A stretch of 47,150 nt of DNA, taken from assembly GCA_017619935.1 (NCBI GenBank), contig JAFZRJ010000007.1, positions 1 through 47,150 on the forward strand. Reading direction: 5' to 3'. Shown here piece by piece: positions 8,165-16,976 of the stretch (within the stretch, counting starts at the first letter, position 1; each line of letters starts with the position of its first letter). The notes beneath the pieces were generated by a model. It worked only from the letters and a program-made list of their open reading frames with translations, made no database searches and had not been told where the DNA came from. This DNA comes from Muribaculaceae bacterium. GTDB taxonomy: Bacteria > Bacteroidota > Bacteroidia > Bacteroidales > Muribaculaceae. The translations under genes were made by a program, and so were the position numbers.

Positions 8165-10612
8165 ATGAAGAAGTTATACACCTTATTAATGCTCATGGCC
8201 TTTAGTGGCTTGATGGCATCAGCCGACATCGTTATTGACGGGAAAAATTATGTGGCCGACACGCTTTTCAGGCGTCAGGTGGGCCCCGGTGTGATAAATA
8301 CCATAGTTCGCCTTCCGGAATTTCCGTTGAATGTGTATGTGTTGGAAACCGACGTGACCAATCCGCACAACCGCGTGGAAAGCACTATCGGCTATAACAC
8401 GGTAGGGAAGACCGAGTTGCTGACCAACGCGGTGAAACGTAACCGCACCGCCACCAAGCGGCCTGTGGCGGCTTGTAACGCCAACTTCTGGATTGTAACC
8501 GGCAATGGTGCGCCGTGGAGTACTTATGCGTTGGGAACGCCCCTCGGTGCCGTGGTGCGCAACGATACCACCTTTGTCAATTCCAACACCAGTTGCGACC
8601 AGTGGAACGGTGGCCCCAGCTATGCGGGAGCAGTAGCCATTGACCGCAGTGGCAAGTTGTATGCCGGGCGTTGGTGGTGGTATGGCGTGCTGAAGTCGCC
8701 CAAGATTCAGGGTGGCGCCTTGCAGCATTTCTATAACGTGAACAGGCGTTGTGTGGCCGGTGAGATGGCGCTGTGGAACGCTGCTTATACCCGCACCCGA
8801 GAGTTTGAGAACAACTGGGTAGATTATAGCAACAAAGGCGACAACCAGAGCGACAATTACTATCTCAATTTTGTGGAAGGCAATGACTGGCGTGTAGGCC
8901 AAGACATGTCGATGGTGGTGGCGAAGATCGTCAAGGGAGCCGACCGACAGACGCTGGGCGAGTATGACGCATGTCTGACCTGCACTGGTGCGACCAAGGA
9001 TGTGATGTCGGCACTGGCCGAAGGTGATGTGGTGAGCATCAACTCCAGTTGGATGACCAATGAATCGGACCGTGAGCATGTGTTCCCCTTGATTGAAAAC
9101 ATGGTGGAGGGCAACGCCCCTGTGATGCATAATGGCGAACTTACCGACCGCAACTATAATGAGACCTACAACACGATGGTGTATTCCCGCACCGCCTACG
9201 GTGTCAATGCCGAAGGCGACAAACTCTATATGATTGTGATTGACAAGTCGACCAGCCCCCGATATGGCAACTCGGCAGGGTGCACCACCGCGCAGATGTG
9301 CCAAATCCTGAAGTCGATGTGCCCGCAGGTGTACGACATCGTGAACTTCGATGCCGGAGGCTCGGCCGAGATGCTGGTTGACGGCGCCATCATCAACACG
9401 ACTACCGAGGGCACCCCTCGTGCCGTGGCCTGCGGCTGGATGCTTGAGGCAGTGGGCGAGGAGGACAACGAGGTGGCGTCGATTGCCTTTGACGACTACA
9501 ATCCGAAAATTCCCGTTTACTCGACCTATATCCCGAAAATTCTAGGGTATAACAAGAACGGCGAACTGGTGGACAAAGACGTGACGGGGTTCACGCTCTC
9601 GTGCGAGGCGTCGCTGGGAGTTGCACAAGGAAACCAGTTTCAGGCCGGTGGTGAGGCCATGACAGGCCTGCTTACCGCCACGTGTGGCGACATGGTGGCG
9701 ACGACGTCGGTCACATTGCTTGCCGCACAGCCCACCATCAAGGTGAAACCGGCTATCGTGATTGATGGCCGTGATTATCCCGTGGAAGTGGTGGCGACCA
9801 TCAATGGCGTGGAGTATCAGTATGACCCCAGCGGCTTGAGTTGGACCATCGACCATCCCGAAGTGGCGACCATCACCCAAGGTGTGCTGAAAGGCGTGAG
9901 CAATGGCGAGGCACATCTGACGTGCCAGATAGGTGACTTCAATGACGAGGTGGATGTGTCGGTACAAATCAGTGACGTGCCTTACCGTTATGAACCCTGG
10001 ACGGAGTGGAGCGTCAAGTCGTCGGGCCACAAAGACGTGGTGCTGGCCGATGATGGCACCATGACCTATACTTACGGGTCGTCGCGTGTTTCTTACATCG
10101 AACTGGAAAAGGCCATTACCCTCTACGGTCTGCCCGACACGGTGGGCTTCACGTTTAACAGCGATGTGCCCGTGACCAGAGTATCGATAGACGTGCGTAA
10201 CCTGAACCACCCCAAGACGCATTACCAGGCATTCGCCCCCGATGACGGGTTTGCCGCCGGCGAGGAGCACCGCATCACACTGGATATGGATGAACTGGGT
10301 GGGGCAGAAGCGGTATCGACCTATCCGCTCTTGCTGCGTAGCATCCGTTTCGAGCTTCAAAAGGGGCTGGAAGCTGTCGAGCGCACGATGAAATTGACAC
10401 CAGTGTATGCCCACTATCCTGTTCAGGTGTGGGTGCGAGGTGACGTGAACGGCGACAATAAGGTGGATGTGGAAGACGTGAACGCGGCCATCAACATCAT
10501 TCTGGAACTCAAAACGGCCGCCGACTATGTGGGCAATGCCGACCTGAACGGCGACGGCAAAGTGGATGTTGAGGATGTCAATGCCGTCATCAATATTATT
10601 TTAAGTAATTAA
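8165..10612 (+). CDS. Secreted phosphodiester glycosidase-like protein with Ig-like and dockerin-like domains
   Basis: An 815-residue exported protein. The start at 8165 opens a signal peptide (MKKLYTLLMLMAFSG..ASA) and lies behind the -7 element at 8134-8141. Residues about 110-430 match the phosphodiester glycosidase (NAGPA) family: TAYGVNAEGDKLYMIVID, then NFDAGGSAEM at about 394-403, corresponding to the NxDGGGS site, then PRAVACGWML. NAGPA relatives uncover N-acetylglucosamine phosphodiesters; the bacterial substrate is not known. Residues about 520-600 look like a bacterial Ig-like (BIG2) domain, followed by a beta-sandwich-like region. Residues 757-815 are two dockerin-type calcium loops (DVNGDNKVDVED and DLNGDGKVDVED), each followed by an N-I-I-L helix. 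The protein ends at the second helix. Confidence 0.87.
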   Translation: MKKLYTLLMLMAFSGLMASADIVIDGKNYVADTLFRRQVGPGVINTIVRLPEFPLNVYVLETDVTNPHNRVESTIGYNTVGKTELLTNAVKRNRTATKRPVAACNANFWIVTGNGAPWSTYALGTPLGAVVRNDTTFVNSNTSCDQWNGGPSYAGAVAIDRSGKLYAGRWWWYGVLKSPKIQGGALQHFYNVNRRCVAGEMALWNAAYTRTREFENNWVDYSNKGDNQSDNYYLNFVEGNDWRVGQDMSMVVAKIVKGADRQTLGEYDACLTCTGATKDVMSALAEGDVVSINSSWMTNESDREHVFPLIENMVEGNAPVMHNGELTDRNYNETYNTMVYSRTAYGVNAEGDKLYMIVIDKSTSPRYGNSAGCTTAQMCQILKSMCPQVYDIVNFDAGGSAEMLVDGAIINTTTEGTPRAVACGWMLEAVGEEDNEVASIAFDDYNPKIPVYSTYIPKILGYNKNGELVDKDVTGFTLSCEASLGVAQGNQFQAGGEAMTGLLTATCGDMVATTSVTLLAAQPTIKVKPAIVIDGRDYPVEVVATINGVEYQYDPSGLSWTIDHPEVATITQGVLKGVSNGEAHLTCQIGDFNDEVDVSVQISDVPYRYEPWTEWSVKSSGHKDVVLADDGTMTYTYGSSRVSYIELEKAITLYGLPDTVGFTFNSDVPVTRVSIDVRNLNHPKTHYQAFAPDDGFAAGEEHRITLDMDELGGAEAVSTYPLLLRSIRFELQKGLEAVERTMKLTPVYAHYPVQVWVRGDVNGDNKVDVEDVNAAINIILELKTAADYVGNADLNGDGKVDVEDVNAVINIILSN

Positions 10613-10688
10613 AAGGCAGGAAGTTCTAGAAATTCTGGATAGTCTAGATTATCTAGGTCGTTTGGTTTTGAATGACCTGGTTTCTGGG

Positions 10689-10886
10689 CTATTCTGTTGT
10701 GATGTCGTTGAGGATTCGTTTGAGTTCCTCATCGGTGGCCGTGAGGCGTTTGCGGCAGAACTCCAGCAATTCTTTGCTTCGTTTGGTGTACTGGCTCAGG
10801 TTGTCGATGCTACATTCGGGGTCCTGCATCTTCTTGACGAGTTCTTCCAGCTCGTTGACTGCTTGTGTGTAAGTTAGTTCTTCCAT
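10689..10886 (-). CDS. xseB: Exodeoxyribonuclease VII small subunit
   Basis: Small helical subunit of exonuclease VII, which degrades single-stranded DNA from both ends to oligonucleotides in repair and recombination. The 65-residue length and pattern fit XseB: an N-terminal TYTQAVNELEELVKKM, the ED-type turn (QDPECSIDNLSQY), and a second amphipathic helix ending RKRLTATDEELKRIL. It follows xseA by 37 bases on the same strand, as the last gene of the cluster. The 76 bases to the convergent stop at 10612 contain several overlapping CTAGA-type short palindromes but no T-tract terminator. Confidence 0.92.
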   Translation of the reverse strand: MEELTYTQAVNELEELVKKMQDPECSIDNLSQYTKRSKELLEFCRKRLTATDEELKRILNDITTE

Positions 10887-10923
10887 ATCAGTAGTGTGTT
10901 AATTGATTCATAACAGTGAAAAA

Positions 10924-12276
10924 TTACTGGGCATCACGGCCTTTGGTGGATTGTACCACAGCGCGGGCCGAACCGTCGCGGAAATGAGTGGTAATCACAT
11001 CGCCTGGTTGCAGTTGGGTGGCATCGGTGATGTACTGGCCGTTGTGCACGGTGAGCGAATACCCTCGGTTGAGAATGTTGCGTGGCGAGAGCAACGTGAC
11101 CTTATCGTTGAGGGCGTCAAGTCGCATTTTCTCCTGCATCATGATGCGCGCGACGTTGTCGCGAATGTTTTCGACACGATGCTCCAGCCGTGTGCGCTCG
11201 CTGCCGAGCCTGTTTCCCACGCTGAGCGGAATGTTTTGCTGGAAATGGTCGAGTCGCAACTTGCTGGTGTCCATGATGCGCCGTGCGGTGCTGGGAATGA
11301 TGCTGGCGTAATAGGCGAGCTGTTCGCGTGAGCGGGCCACCATGTCGCGTGCCGTGCTGATGATGGCGTTGCCCAATTCGGTGAGATGGGCCAGTGCGTC
11401 GGAGCCGCGTTGGATAAGGTATTCGGCCGCTGCCGTAGGGGTTTTTACCCTCATGGCGGCCACATAGTCGAGGACGGTCACATCGCGCTCGTGTCCGATG
11501 CCCACAATGACGGGAATGGGGAACTGAGCGATGGTGGCTGCCAACTCGTAATTGTCAAAGGAGTTGAGGTCGCTCGTTGATCCGCCGCCACGAATCACGA
11601 CAACGCAGTCGAACAGGTCGCTGTGCGCATTGATGCGTTCAAGTGCCGAGAGGATGCTGGGGGCAGTTTTAGCACCTTGCATCATGGCCGTGAACAGGCA
11701 CGGGTAGAACTTCAGCCCATAGGAGTTGTTTTCCAGTTGGTTCATAAAATCGCCGAATCCGGCAGCGCCGGCCGCCGAAATGATGGCGATGCGCTGTGGC
11801 ACCGCGGGCCAGGGCAACGTCTTGTTCATGTCGATGACCCCCTCGCGAGTGAGCCGTTCAATGATTTCGCGACGTTGCCGCGCCATGTCGCCCAACGTAA
11901 ATTCGGGATTGATGTCGCTGATGACCAGTTTCAGTCCAAATTGCTCATGAAAGTTGGCGCTGACCTTCACCATCACTTTCATTCCGCTGGCGAACGTCTG
12001 TCCGGTCACACTCGTGAAATTTGCGTTCAGCCCCACGAACACGTTGGCCCAAATCAAGGCCTGCACTCTGGCAATGGTAACCCCCGTGTCGGGATTTTTC
12101 TCGATAAGCTCCATGTAGCAATGTCCTTTCCTGACTTGCACATCGCTGGTTTCGGCTTTTACCCATTGTCCTTGCAGTTCTTCTTGGTAATTGAGCGTTT
12201 CCTTGATGCGTCCGTTGAACACACTCAGCGGAACGGCCTGGTCAGCTATGGAGTCATAGAAAAGGGTTTGTGGCAT
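10924..12276 (-). CDS. xseA: Exodeoxyribonuclease VII large subunit
   Basis: Catalytic subunit of exonuclease VII, 450 residues. Residues about 10-110 form the N-terminal OB-fold for single-stranded DNA. The nuclease core contains PQRIAIISAAGAAGFGDF, then VVIRGGGSTSDLNSFDNYELA, then PVIVGIGHERDVTVLDYVA, all hallmarks of XseA. A coiled-coil region follows, and the C-terminus has NILNRGYSLT and GDVITTHFRDG. The upstream neighbour is 36 bases away and xseB follows directly, so this is a normal xseA-xseB pair attached to two exported-protein genes. Confidence 0.96.
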   Translation of the reverse strand: MPQTLFYDSIADQAVPLSVFNGRIKETLNYQEELQGQWVKAETSDVQVRKGHCYMELIEKNPDTGVTIARVQALIWANVFVGLNANFTSVTGQTFASGMKVMVKVSANFHEQFGLKLVISDINPEFTLGDMARQRREIIERLTREGVIDMNKTLPWPAVPQRIAIISAAGAAGFGDFMNQLENNSYGLKFYPCLFTAMMQGAKTAPSILSALERINAHSDLFDCVVVIRGGGSTSDLNSFDNYELAATIAQFPIPVIVGIGHERDVTVLDYVAAMRVKTPTAAAEYLIQRGSDALAHLTELGNAIISTARDMVARSREQLAYYASIIPSTARRIMDTSKLRLDHFQQNIPLSVGNRLGSERTRLEHRVENIRDNVARIMMQEKMRLDALNDKVTLLSPRNILNRGYSLTVHNGQYITDATQLQPGDVITTHFRDGSARAVVQSTKGRDAQ

Positions 12277-12312
12277 GGTGTAGAGATAAAGGAGAAAATG
12301 ATTGTAAAAGGG

Positions 12313-12948
12313 TTATTGTCGTTTGAATTTTGCGCCTTGGATGGAGTAGGTGATGACCGGTCGCATATAGGGCTGGAACAAGGCATATTCCTCCTTGGTC
12401 AAGAACTCCTTGAGACCGTGTTTCACAGTGAGCGTGTCGTGCCGATCGCCGGTGAACGACATTTCCAAAAGGGTGAACGGCAGCCGTTGGGTGAGTTCCT
12501 TGCGCTTTTCTTTGCTGGCTGTAGTCAGGAAGAAGTCGTCGAGTGTAGGCATCTTTTTCAGAGGCTTGATGCTGGACAGTTCCACCCAGTTGCTGTTGAA
12601 GAAGCGCAGCCGGCTGTCGGGCACCGGGGTGAGTACGGTTTCGATGACCGCAATGATGGTGTCGCGCTTCGAAAATTGCAGCATGAGCATCTCCACGGTC
12701 TTGCTTTTGCTGGTGCGTATTTTCAGATACGTGCTGTCGACGCTCACCAACTGAGTGCCGCTGCCCAAACGGTTGTTCATTTCCACCTTTTGGCCGCTGT
12801 CGTAATAATCCAACAGGTCGAGTCGCGCCGTTTGTGGCACGAGCAAGAGGATATCGTCGGGCTCGCTGGCGAAGAAGTCCCTGATGGTTCGTGCCTCGCA
12901 GGGCCAGATGGTGGCTAGTGTCAAGGCAATTATCAGTAGATGTCTCAT
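12313..12948 (-). CDS. DUF3256 family exported protein
   Basis: A 211-residue protein of the Bacteroidales-specific DUF3256 family, function unknown. The start at 12948 gives a short signal peptide (MRHLLIIALTLATIWPCEA) and lies 13 bases behind the stop of the endonuclease gene; the longer in-frame opening would run into that gene with a proline- and serine-rich leader that looks like a frame artefact. Family features visible are TIRDFFASEPDDILLLV, the LDLLDYYDSGQK segment, repeated short strands with MLMLQFSKRDT, and a C-terminal PYMRPVITYSIQGAKF. Genes of this family are often next to tRNA-modification or nuclease genes; here the neighbour is xseA. Confidence 0.82.
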   Translation of the reverse strand: MRHLLIIALTLATIWPCEARTIRDFFASEPDDILLLVPQTARLDLLDYYDSGQKVEMNNRLGSGTQLVSVDSTYLKIRTSKSKTVEMLMLQFSKRDTIIAVIETVLTPVPDSRLRFFNSNWVELSSIKPLKKMPTLDDFFLTTASKEKRKELTQRLPFTLLEMSFTGDRHDTLTVKHGLKEFLTKEEYALFQPYMRPVITYSIQGAKFKRQ

Positions 12949-12961
12949 CGTTGTTGCAGGA

Positions 12962-14665
12962 TTAGCGGATGATGAGTTTAGCCGGGATGCGATTGCTCGA
13001 CGTGGTGAGGATGTAGATACCCATGGGCAGGTACAGCTCGGTGTCGTTGGTGACTTCGGGTAAGGAGGCGACCAATTGGCCGGACGTGTTGTAGATACGC
13101 ACATTTTTCAGCGGCGTTCCGCACTTGATAAGCACATATCCTTCACCGGGGATGAATGCCATGGGCAGGTCGGCTTGAATGTCGCTCACTCCCGTCACGT
13201 CGATGGTAATGACGCGCGACGGTTCGCTGGTGTATCCCAGTCGGTAGGACTGCACGGTGTAGGTATGTATCTCGTGGTGCTTACGGTCGGTGAAGGTCAT
13301 CGATGTTTGGTTCGCGTCGTCGGTGGCGAACATTTCACTGTCGATGATGTTGTGGTTCTCGTCGTAGATGGTGCGGTTCACAATGAAATAATCAACTTCT
13401 TCGGTCGCGGGTTCCCAAACAGCGGTGTAGCCGCTGTTGGTCACTTCCAACGGGTCGAGAACAACGGGCGTGCTCAACGTGGGCACTTCAAGGCACTCGG
13501 CCATGAGTGAAATGCCGAAACTGCCCACAAAACCACCATCGCTGAACACCAGTCGGGCGCGGTGCAAGCCCAGTTCGGTTGGCTTATAGGTGACGGTGAG
13601 CGGATAACCGCTTTCGCTGTTGGCAGTCGCACGGTCAATGCTGGTCACCGGCAATTCGAACATCTGATATTCATATCGGTAAAGCATCAGATTCACGTTG
13701 TTGGTCAAGTTGTGACCTTTCACGGGGATGGTGATACTCGTTGATTTGCCCAGCGCCACTTGTCCCAGGTCGAACACCATGTCGTTGGTGGGTGTGATGA
13801 TTTCGGGCGGCAGGTCGTCGGTGGGCTCAGTGTTGCCCACATTAAAGACGTCACCATAACGGTCGCCCCAGATGTATTCCATCAGTTCGGGGTTGTCGAT
13901 GAACGGGTTGCGGTTGTTCTGGCATTTGTACACGGCTTCGTTGCGTGTAATCTCCTTGTCGCTCACCGGGTCTTCGCGCGCCCAGCGCAGCAGCAGGTCA
14001 ATGGACCACGGGGTAAGGGTGAGCCAGTTGTCTTCGGTGTACATGTATTTGTATTTCCACGTGTAGTCCTGATAACAGGCCGCCATGTAGAAATAGGTGC
14101 GTGCAAAGTCGCCTTTGTATTCATTGGCAGGTTCAAACACGATGCTTGAGCCGCCACCTTGTCCCGCGACAGGATTACCGGTTTTGCTCACGCCGTTGTC
14201 AAACTTGACCGTGCTCACTTCGCCCAGCGGGTAATTGTTTTTCGCCATGTTGGCATCGCCGTCGCTGGGGTAGAGGTGGTTCAGGTCGGTGTAGGCATAG
14301 TAGCCCTGACTCTCGTTATAGCCTCCCCACCAACTCTTGGGCAACGAGTGCTCCTTGTTCATGCCGCTGGTGGCACCGGTGCCGTTGCTGGTAAAGTAAT
14401 AAGTCTTGTTGCTATACATGTCCCACACGCGTGAGTGGTCGTTCTTCATGCAGTCGGTCTCACGGAAGTAGAACCAAAGGCTGCTGTAGTCGTGCACGGT
14501 GCGGACCTTGGTGAGTTCGTGAATGGCGTTTTTGAGCGCTTGGCCACTCTTCCCGTTCAGCGTATTATAATAGCCTGTCGGTACGTCGGCAAAAGCCGGT
14601 AAAGTCATCACCGAGATGACCAGCAGCACGGTCGCAAAAAGCTTATTAGGCGTAGTTATCTTCAT
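12962..14665 (-). CDS. Secreted endonuclease I family nuclease with T9SS sorting tail
   Basis: A 567-residue exported nuclease. The signal peptide is residues 1-26 (ending PAFA). Residues about 30-270 carry the endonuclease I (EndA/NucM) pattern: NKEHSLPKSWWGG, then DLNHLYPSDGDANMAKNNYPLGE, then CQNNRNPFIDNPELMEYIWG, the beta-beta-alpha-metal site. Such enzymes cleave DNA or RNA outside the cell. The middle has Ig-like/fibronectin-like regions. The last 75 residues (VRIYNTSGQLVASLP, then LPMGIYIL, ending AKLIIR) are a canonical T9SS type A sorting domain, the clearest such tail in the window. A -7 element TAACTTTG lies at 14697-14704 on the minus strand. It is the first gene of the likely operon with DUF3256, xseA and xseB. 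Confidence 0.93.
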   Translation of the reverse strand: MKITTPNKLFATVLLVISVMTLPAFADVPTGYYNTLNGKSGQALKNAIHELTKVRTVHDYSSLWFYFRETDCMKNDHSRVWDMYSNKTYYFTSNGTGATSGMNKEHSLPKSWWGGYNESQGYYAYTDLNHLYPSDGDANMAKNNYPLGEVSTVKFDNGVSKTGNPVAGQGGGSSIVFEPANEYKGDFARTYFYMAACYQDYTWKYKYMYTEDNWLTLTPWSIDLLLRWAREDPVSDKEITRNEAVYKCQNNRNPFIDNPELMEYIWGDRYGDVFNVGNTEPTDDLPPEIITPTNDMVFDLGQVALGKSTSITIPVKGHNLTNNVNLMLYRYEYQMFELPVTSIDRATANSESGYPLTVTYKPTELGLHRARLVFSDGGFVGSFGISLMAECLEVPTLSTPVVLDPLEVTNSGYTAVWEPATEEVDYFIVNRTIYDENHNIIDSEMFATDDANQTSMTFTDRKHHEIHTYTVQSYRLGYTSEPSRVITIDVTGVSDIQADLPMAFIPGEGYVLIKCGTPLKNVRIYNTSGQLVASLPEVTNDTELYLPMGIYILTTSSNRIPAKLIIR

Positions 14666-14906
14666 AGTCGCAATTATTGGTGTTTTTAAAATCGTTCAAA
14701 GTTAGGCATTTTTTCGTAAATAAGCACGACTAGCCCCGATAAACTTATTCATCACGCCTTATTTTTTGAATCAGAAAGTCGCAAGTGCCGAAAAATACGG
14801 TATTTGGGTCCTGATTTCACACAGAAGGGTAAAATAATGATAGACACAATGGCTGTTACTGTCTTTTTTTGTACTTTTGTGGAGTCAAATAAATTCCGGA
14901 ATTGCT

Positions 14907-15905
14907 ATGCCCTATTTTTCAGTTATAGTGCCAGTGTATAACCGTCCTGCCGAAGTGGAGGACTTGTTGCGGTCGCTGGCCGAGCAAACGCTTCATGATT
15001 TTGAGGTGATGATAGTGGATGACGGCTCGACTGTGCCTTGTGAAGACGTGGTGAGCCGATATGCCGACCGCATCGACGTGCATTATTACTACAAGGAAAA
15101 TGAGGGCCGCAGCATCGCGCGCAATTACGGCATTGAACGTGCCACGGGCGACTATTTCATCTTCTTCGACAGCGATTGTGTGATACCGCCCGAATATTTC
15201 GCTACGTTGCGCGCGCAACTCGGAGAACACTATGTGCCGTGTTTCGGTGGTCCCGATGCCGCCAGTGATGATTTTACCGATGTGCAGAAAGCCATCTCCT
15301 TTTCGATGACGGCCTTTCTCACCACCGGTGGCATCCGTGGCGGGAAAGTGCAGTTGGAAAAGTTCGTTCCCCGCTCGTTCAACATGGGCTACAGCCGTGA
15401 GGTGTGGGAGCGGGTAGGGGGCTTCCGTGAGATGTTCAGCGAGGACATCGACATGAGCACCCGCATCCGTCAAGCCGGTTTCGACATTCGGCTCATTCGT
15501 GAGGCTTATGTCTATCACAAGCGCCGCACAAGCATCGCCAAGTTTGCCCGCCAGACCCATGTGTTCGGTATGTCGCGCATCACGCTCAAGTTGCTTTATC
15601 CCGACAGCCTCAAGTTGGTGCACACGCTTCCCGCACTGTTTGTGCTGGGCTGTGTGGCGCTGATATTGTTGGCGGTCTTCTGGCGATGGTGGGCCATTTT
15701 GCCGCTCGTTCTCTATGTCGTGCTGCTGTGGGTGAGCGCCTTGATTGACACCAAGAGCCTGAAAATAGCGTCGCTGGCGGTGGTCACTAGCTTTGTGCAG
15801 TTGTGGAGTTATGGCACCGGATTCATTCGTGCCTATGTGTGGAAGATACTGCTGGGTCATGGTCGCGACATCGAGCAGGAAATAGCCATGCGAAAAGGAA
15901 AGTGA
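14907..15905 (+). CDS. Family 2 glycosyltransferase
   Basis: Membrane-associated GT-A glycosyltransferase of 332 residues. The start at 14907 is preferred because a -7 element TACTTTTG at 14872-14879 lies over the earlier in-frame ATG. Motifs are FSVIVPVYNRP at the N-terminus, VDDGS at residues 37-41, the DxD site FDSDC at 88-90, and EDIDMSTRIRQAG near 190, which supplies the catalytic acid. Two hydrophobic helices between about 235 and 300 anchor the C-terminus. It resembles enzymes of cell-surface polysaccharide or glycolipid synthesis; donor and acceptor cannot be inferred. The stop is one base before the start of radC, so the two are co-transcribed. Confidence 0.92.
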   Translation: MPYFSVIVPVYNRPAEVEDLLRSLAEQTLHDFEVMIVDDGSTVPCEDVVSRYADRIDVHYYYKENEGRSIARNYGIERATGDYFIFFDSDCVIPPEYFATLRAQLGEHYVPCFGGPDAASDDFTDVQKAISFSMTAFLTTGGIRGGKVQLEKFVPRSFNMGYSREVWERVGGFREMFSEDIDMSTRIRQAGFDIRLIREAYVYHKRRTSIAKFARQTHVFGMSRITLKLLYPDSLKLVHTLPALFVLGCVALILLAVFWRWWAILPLVLYVVLLWVSALIDTKSLKIASLAVVTSFVQLWSYGTGFIRAYVWKILLGHGRDIEQEIAMRKGK

Positions 15906-15906
15906 T

Positions 15907-16611
15907 ATGGACGAAGTGATGTCAAGAGCATTAAAGGAGAGTCTCACGCTTGACTCCCGCCCGCGCGAGAAGGCGTTGGCCATGGGTTGCGACAAACTGT
16001 CGACGGCCGAGTTGCTGGCTATCTTGGTGGGCAGCGGCAGCCGTGGCGAGAATGTGGTGGAATTATGCAACCGCATCCTCACCGACCATGACGGGAAACT
16101 GTATCTGATAGCCCGTCGCGGAGTGCGCGAATTGACCAAGAATTATCGTGGCATCGGTCAGGTCAAGGCCATCGAAATCATGGCGGCTCTGGAACTGGCA
16201 CGCCGTTACCAACTGGAGCAGTTCGACGAGACCACACAAGTGACCTCGAGTCAGGTGGCGTATGACTATTTACGTCCGTTCATGAATCATCTGCGCCACG
16301 AAGAAATGTGGGTGCTGCTCCTTGACCGCGCCCGACACATCATGCATCGTGAACGCATCAGCAGCGGGGGGACCGCCATGACCGCCGTGGATGTGAAAAT
16401 GCTGGTCAAGCCGGCCGTGGAGTTGCTGGCCGACGGCATCATCATGGCGCACAACCATCCCAGCGACACGCCTCGCCCCAGCGCGCAGGACGACCATCTC
16501 ACCGAGAAGGTGTCGAATGCCTGCAAGGCGCTTGACATCCAACTGGTGGACCACATTATCGTGTGTCGCGGGGGTAATTACTACAGTTACAACGACAATA
16601 ACCGACTTTAG
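15907..16611 (+). CDS. radC: RadC family JAB/MPN domain protein
   Basis: A 234-residue protein of the RadC family, often annotated as DNA repair, though its true role is unsettled. The N-terminal helix-hairpin-helix-like part contains REKALAMGCDKLSTAELLAILVGSG and GIGQVKAIEIMAALELARR. The C-terminal JAB/MPN metalloprotease-like domain has RISSGGTAMTAVD and the metal motif HNHPSD at residues 182-187, followed by an aspartate near 195. The usual glycine after HPS is an aspartate here. It is translated one base after the glycosyltransferase. Its stop overlaps the stop of the convergent lipoprotein gene by four bases. Confidence 0.94.
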   Translation: MDEVMSRALKESLTLDSRPREKALAMGCDKLSTAELLAILVGSGSRGENVVELCNRILTDHDGKLYLIARRGVRELTKNYRGIGQVKAIEIMAALELARRYQLEQFDETTQVTSSQVAYDYLRPFMNHLRHEEMWVLLLDRARHIMHRERISSGGTAMTAVDVKMLVKPAVELLADGIIMAHNHPSDTPRPSAQDDHLTEKVSNACKALDIQLVDHIIVCRGGNYYSYNDNNRL

Positions 16612-16976
16612 TCGCCGACATCAACCAAGATGCTGGTGGTGCGGAATCGGAACAAATTGTCGGAAAGGCGTTTTTCATGCACATTGAGGGAGTAGTTCTT
16701 TTGTGACATGCCGTTGATTTCGGGCACGGTGAATACAATGCTGTCGTGCCCGGCGGTATAACTGTATGGAATGCCGCTGTTGCGTTCATTAAGCAGGTAA
16801 AGCGTGTCGCCGTCATTGATGCTGAGGTGATTCTTGATTTCACTGAACGACACGGCCACTCTCACTTGTCGCAAGGTGGATTTGCTGGTGTTGGAAATCA
16901 AGATGTTGACCGAATCGGAGTTGGCGCATCCGAAGCATACCAGCGCTAACAAACAATATGATAACCAGCGTCTCAT
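16608..16976 (-). CDS. Small putative lipoprotein
   Basis: A 122-residue protein with an N-terminal hydrophobic stretch ending in a cysteine (LLALVCFGC at about 9-17), consistent with a lipoprotein signal. The rest predicts short beta-strands (VNILISNTSKSTLRQVRVAVSF) like a small beta-sandwich. No family is recognised. Its ATG overlaps the stop of the upstream membrane protein (16973-16976), so the two are translationally coupled and probably work together. The stop overlaps that of radC by four bases on the opposite strand. Confidence 0.72.
   Translation of the reverse strand: MRRWLSYCLLALVCFGCANSDSVNILISNTSKSTLRQVRVAVSFSEIKNHLSINDGDTLYLLNERNSGIPYSYTAGHDSIVFTVPEINGMSQKNYSLNVHEKRLSDNLFRFRTTSILVDVGD

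Noticed and set aside
11623-12918. 431-residue frame antisense to xseA and DUF3256
   Set aside because: xseA has unmistakable family motifs on the other strand; long antisense frames are expected in GC-rich codon context.
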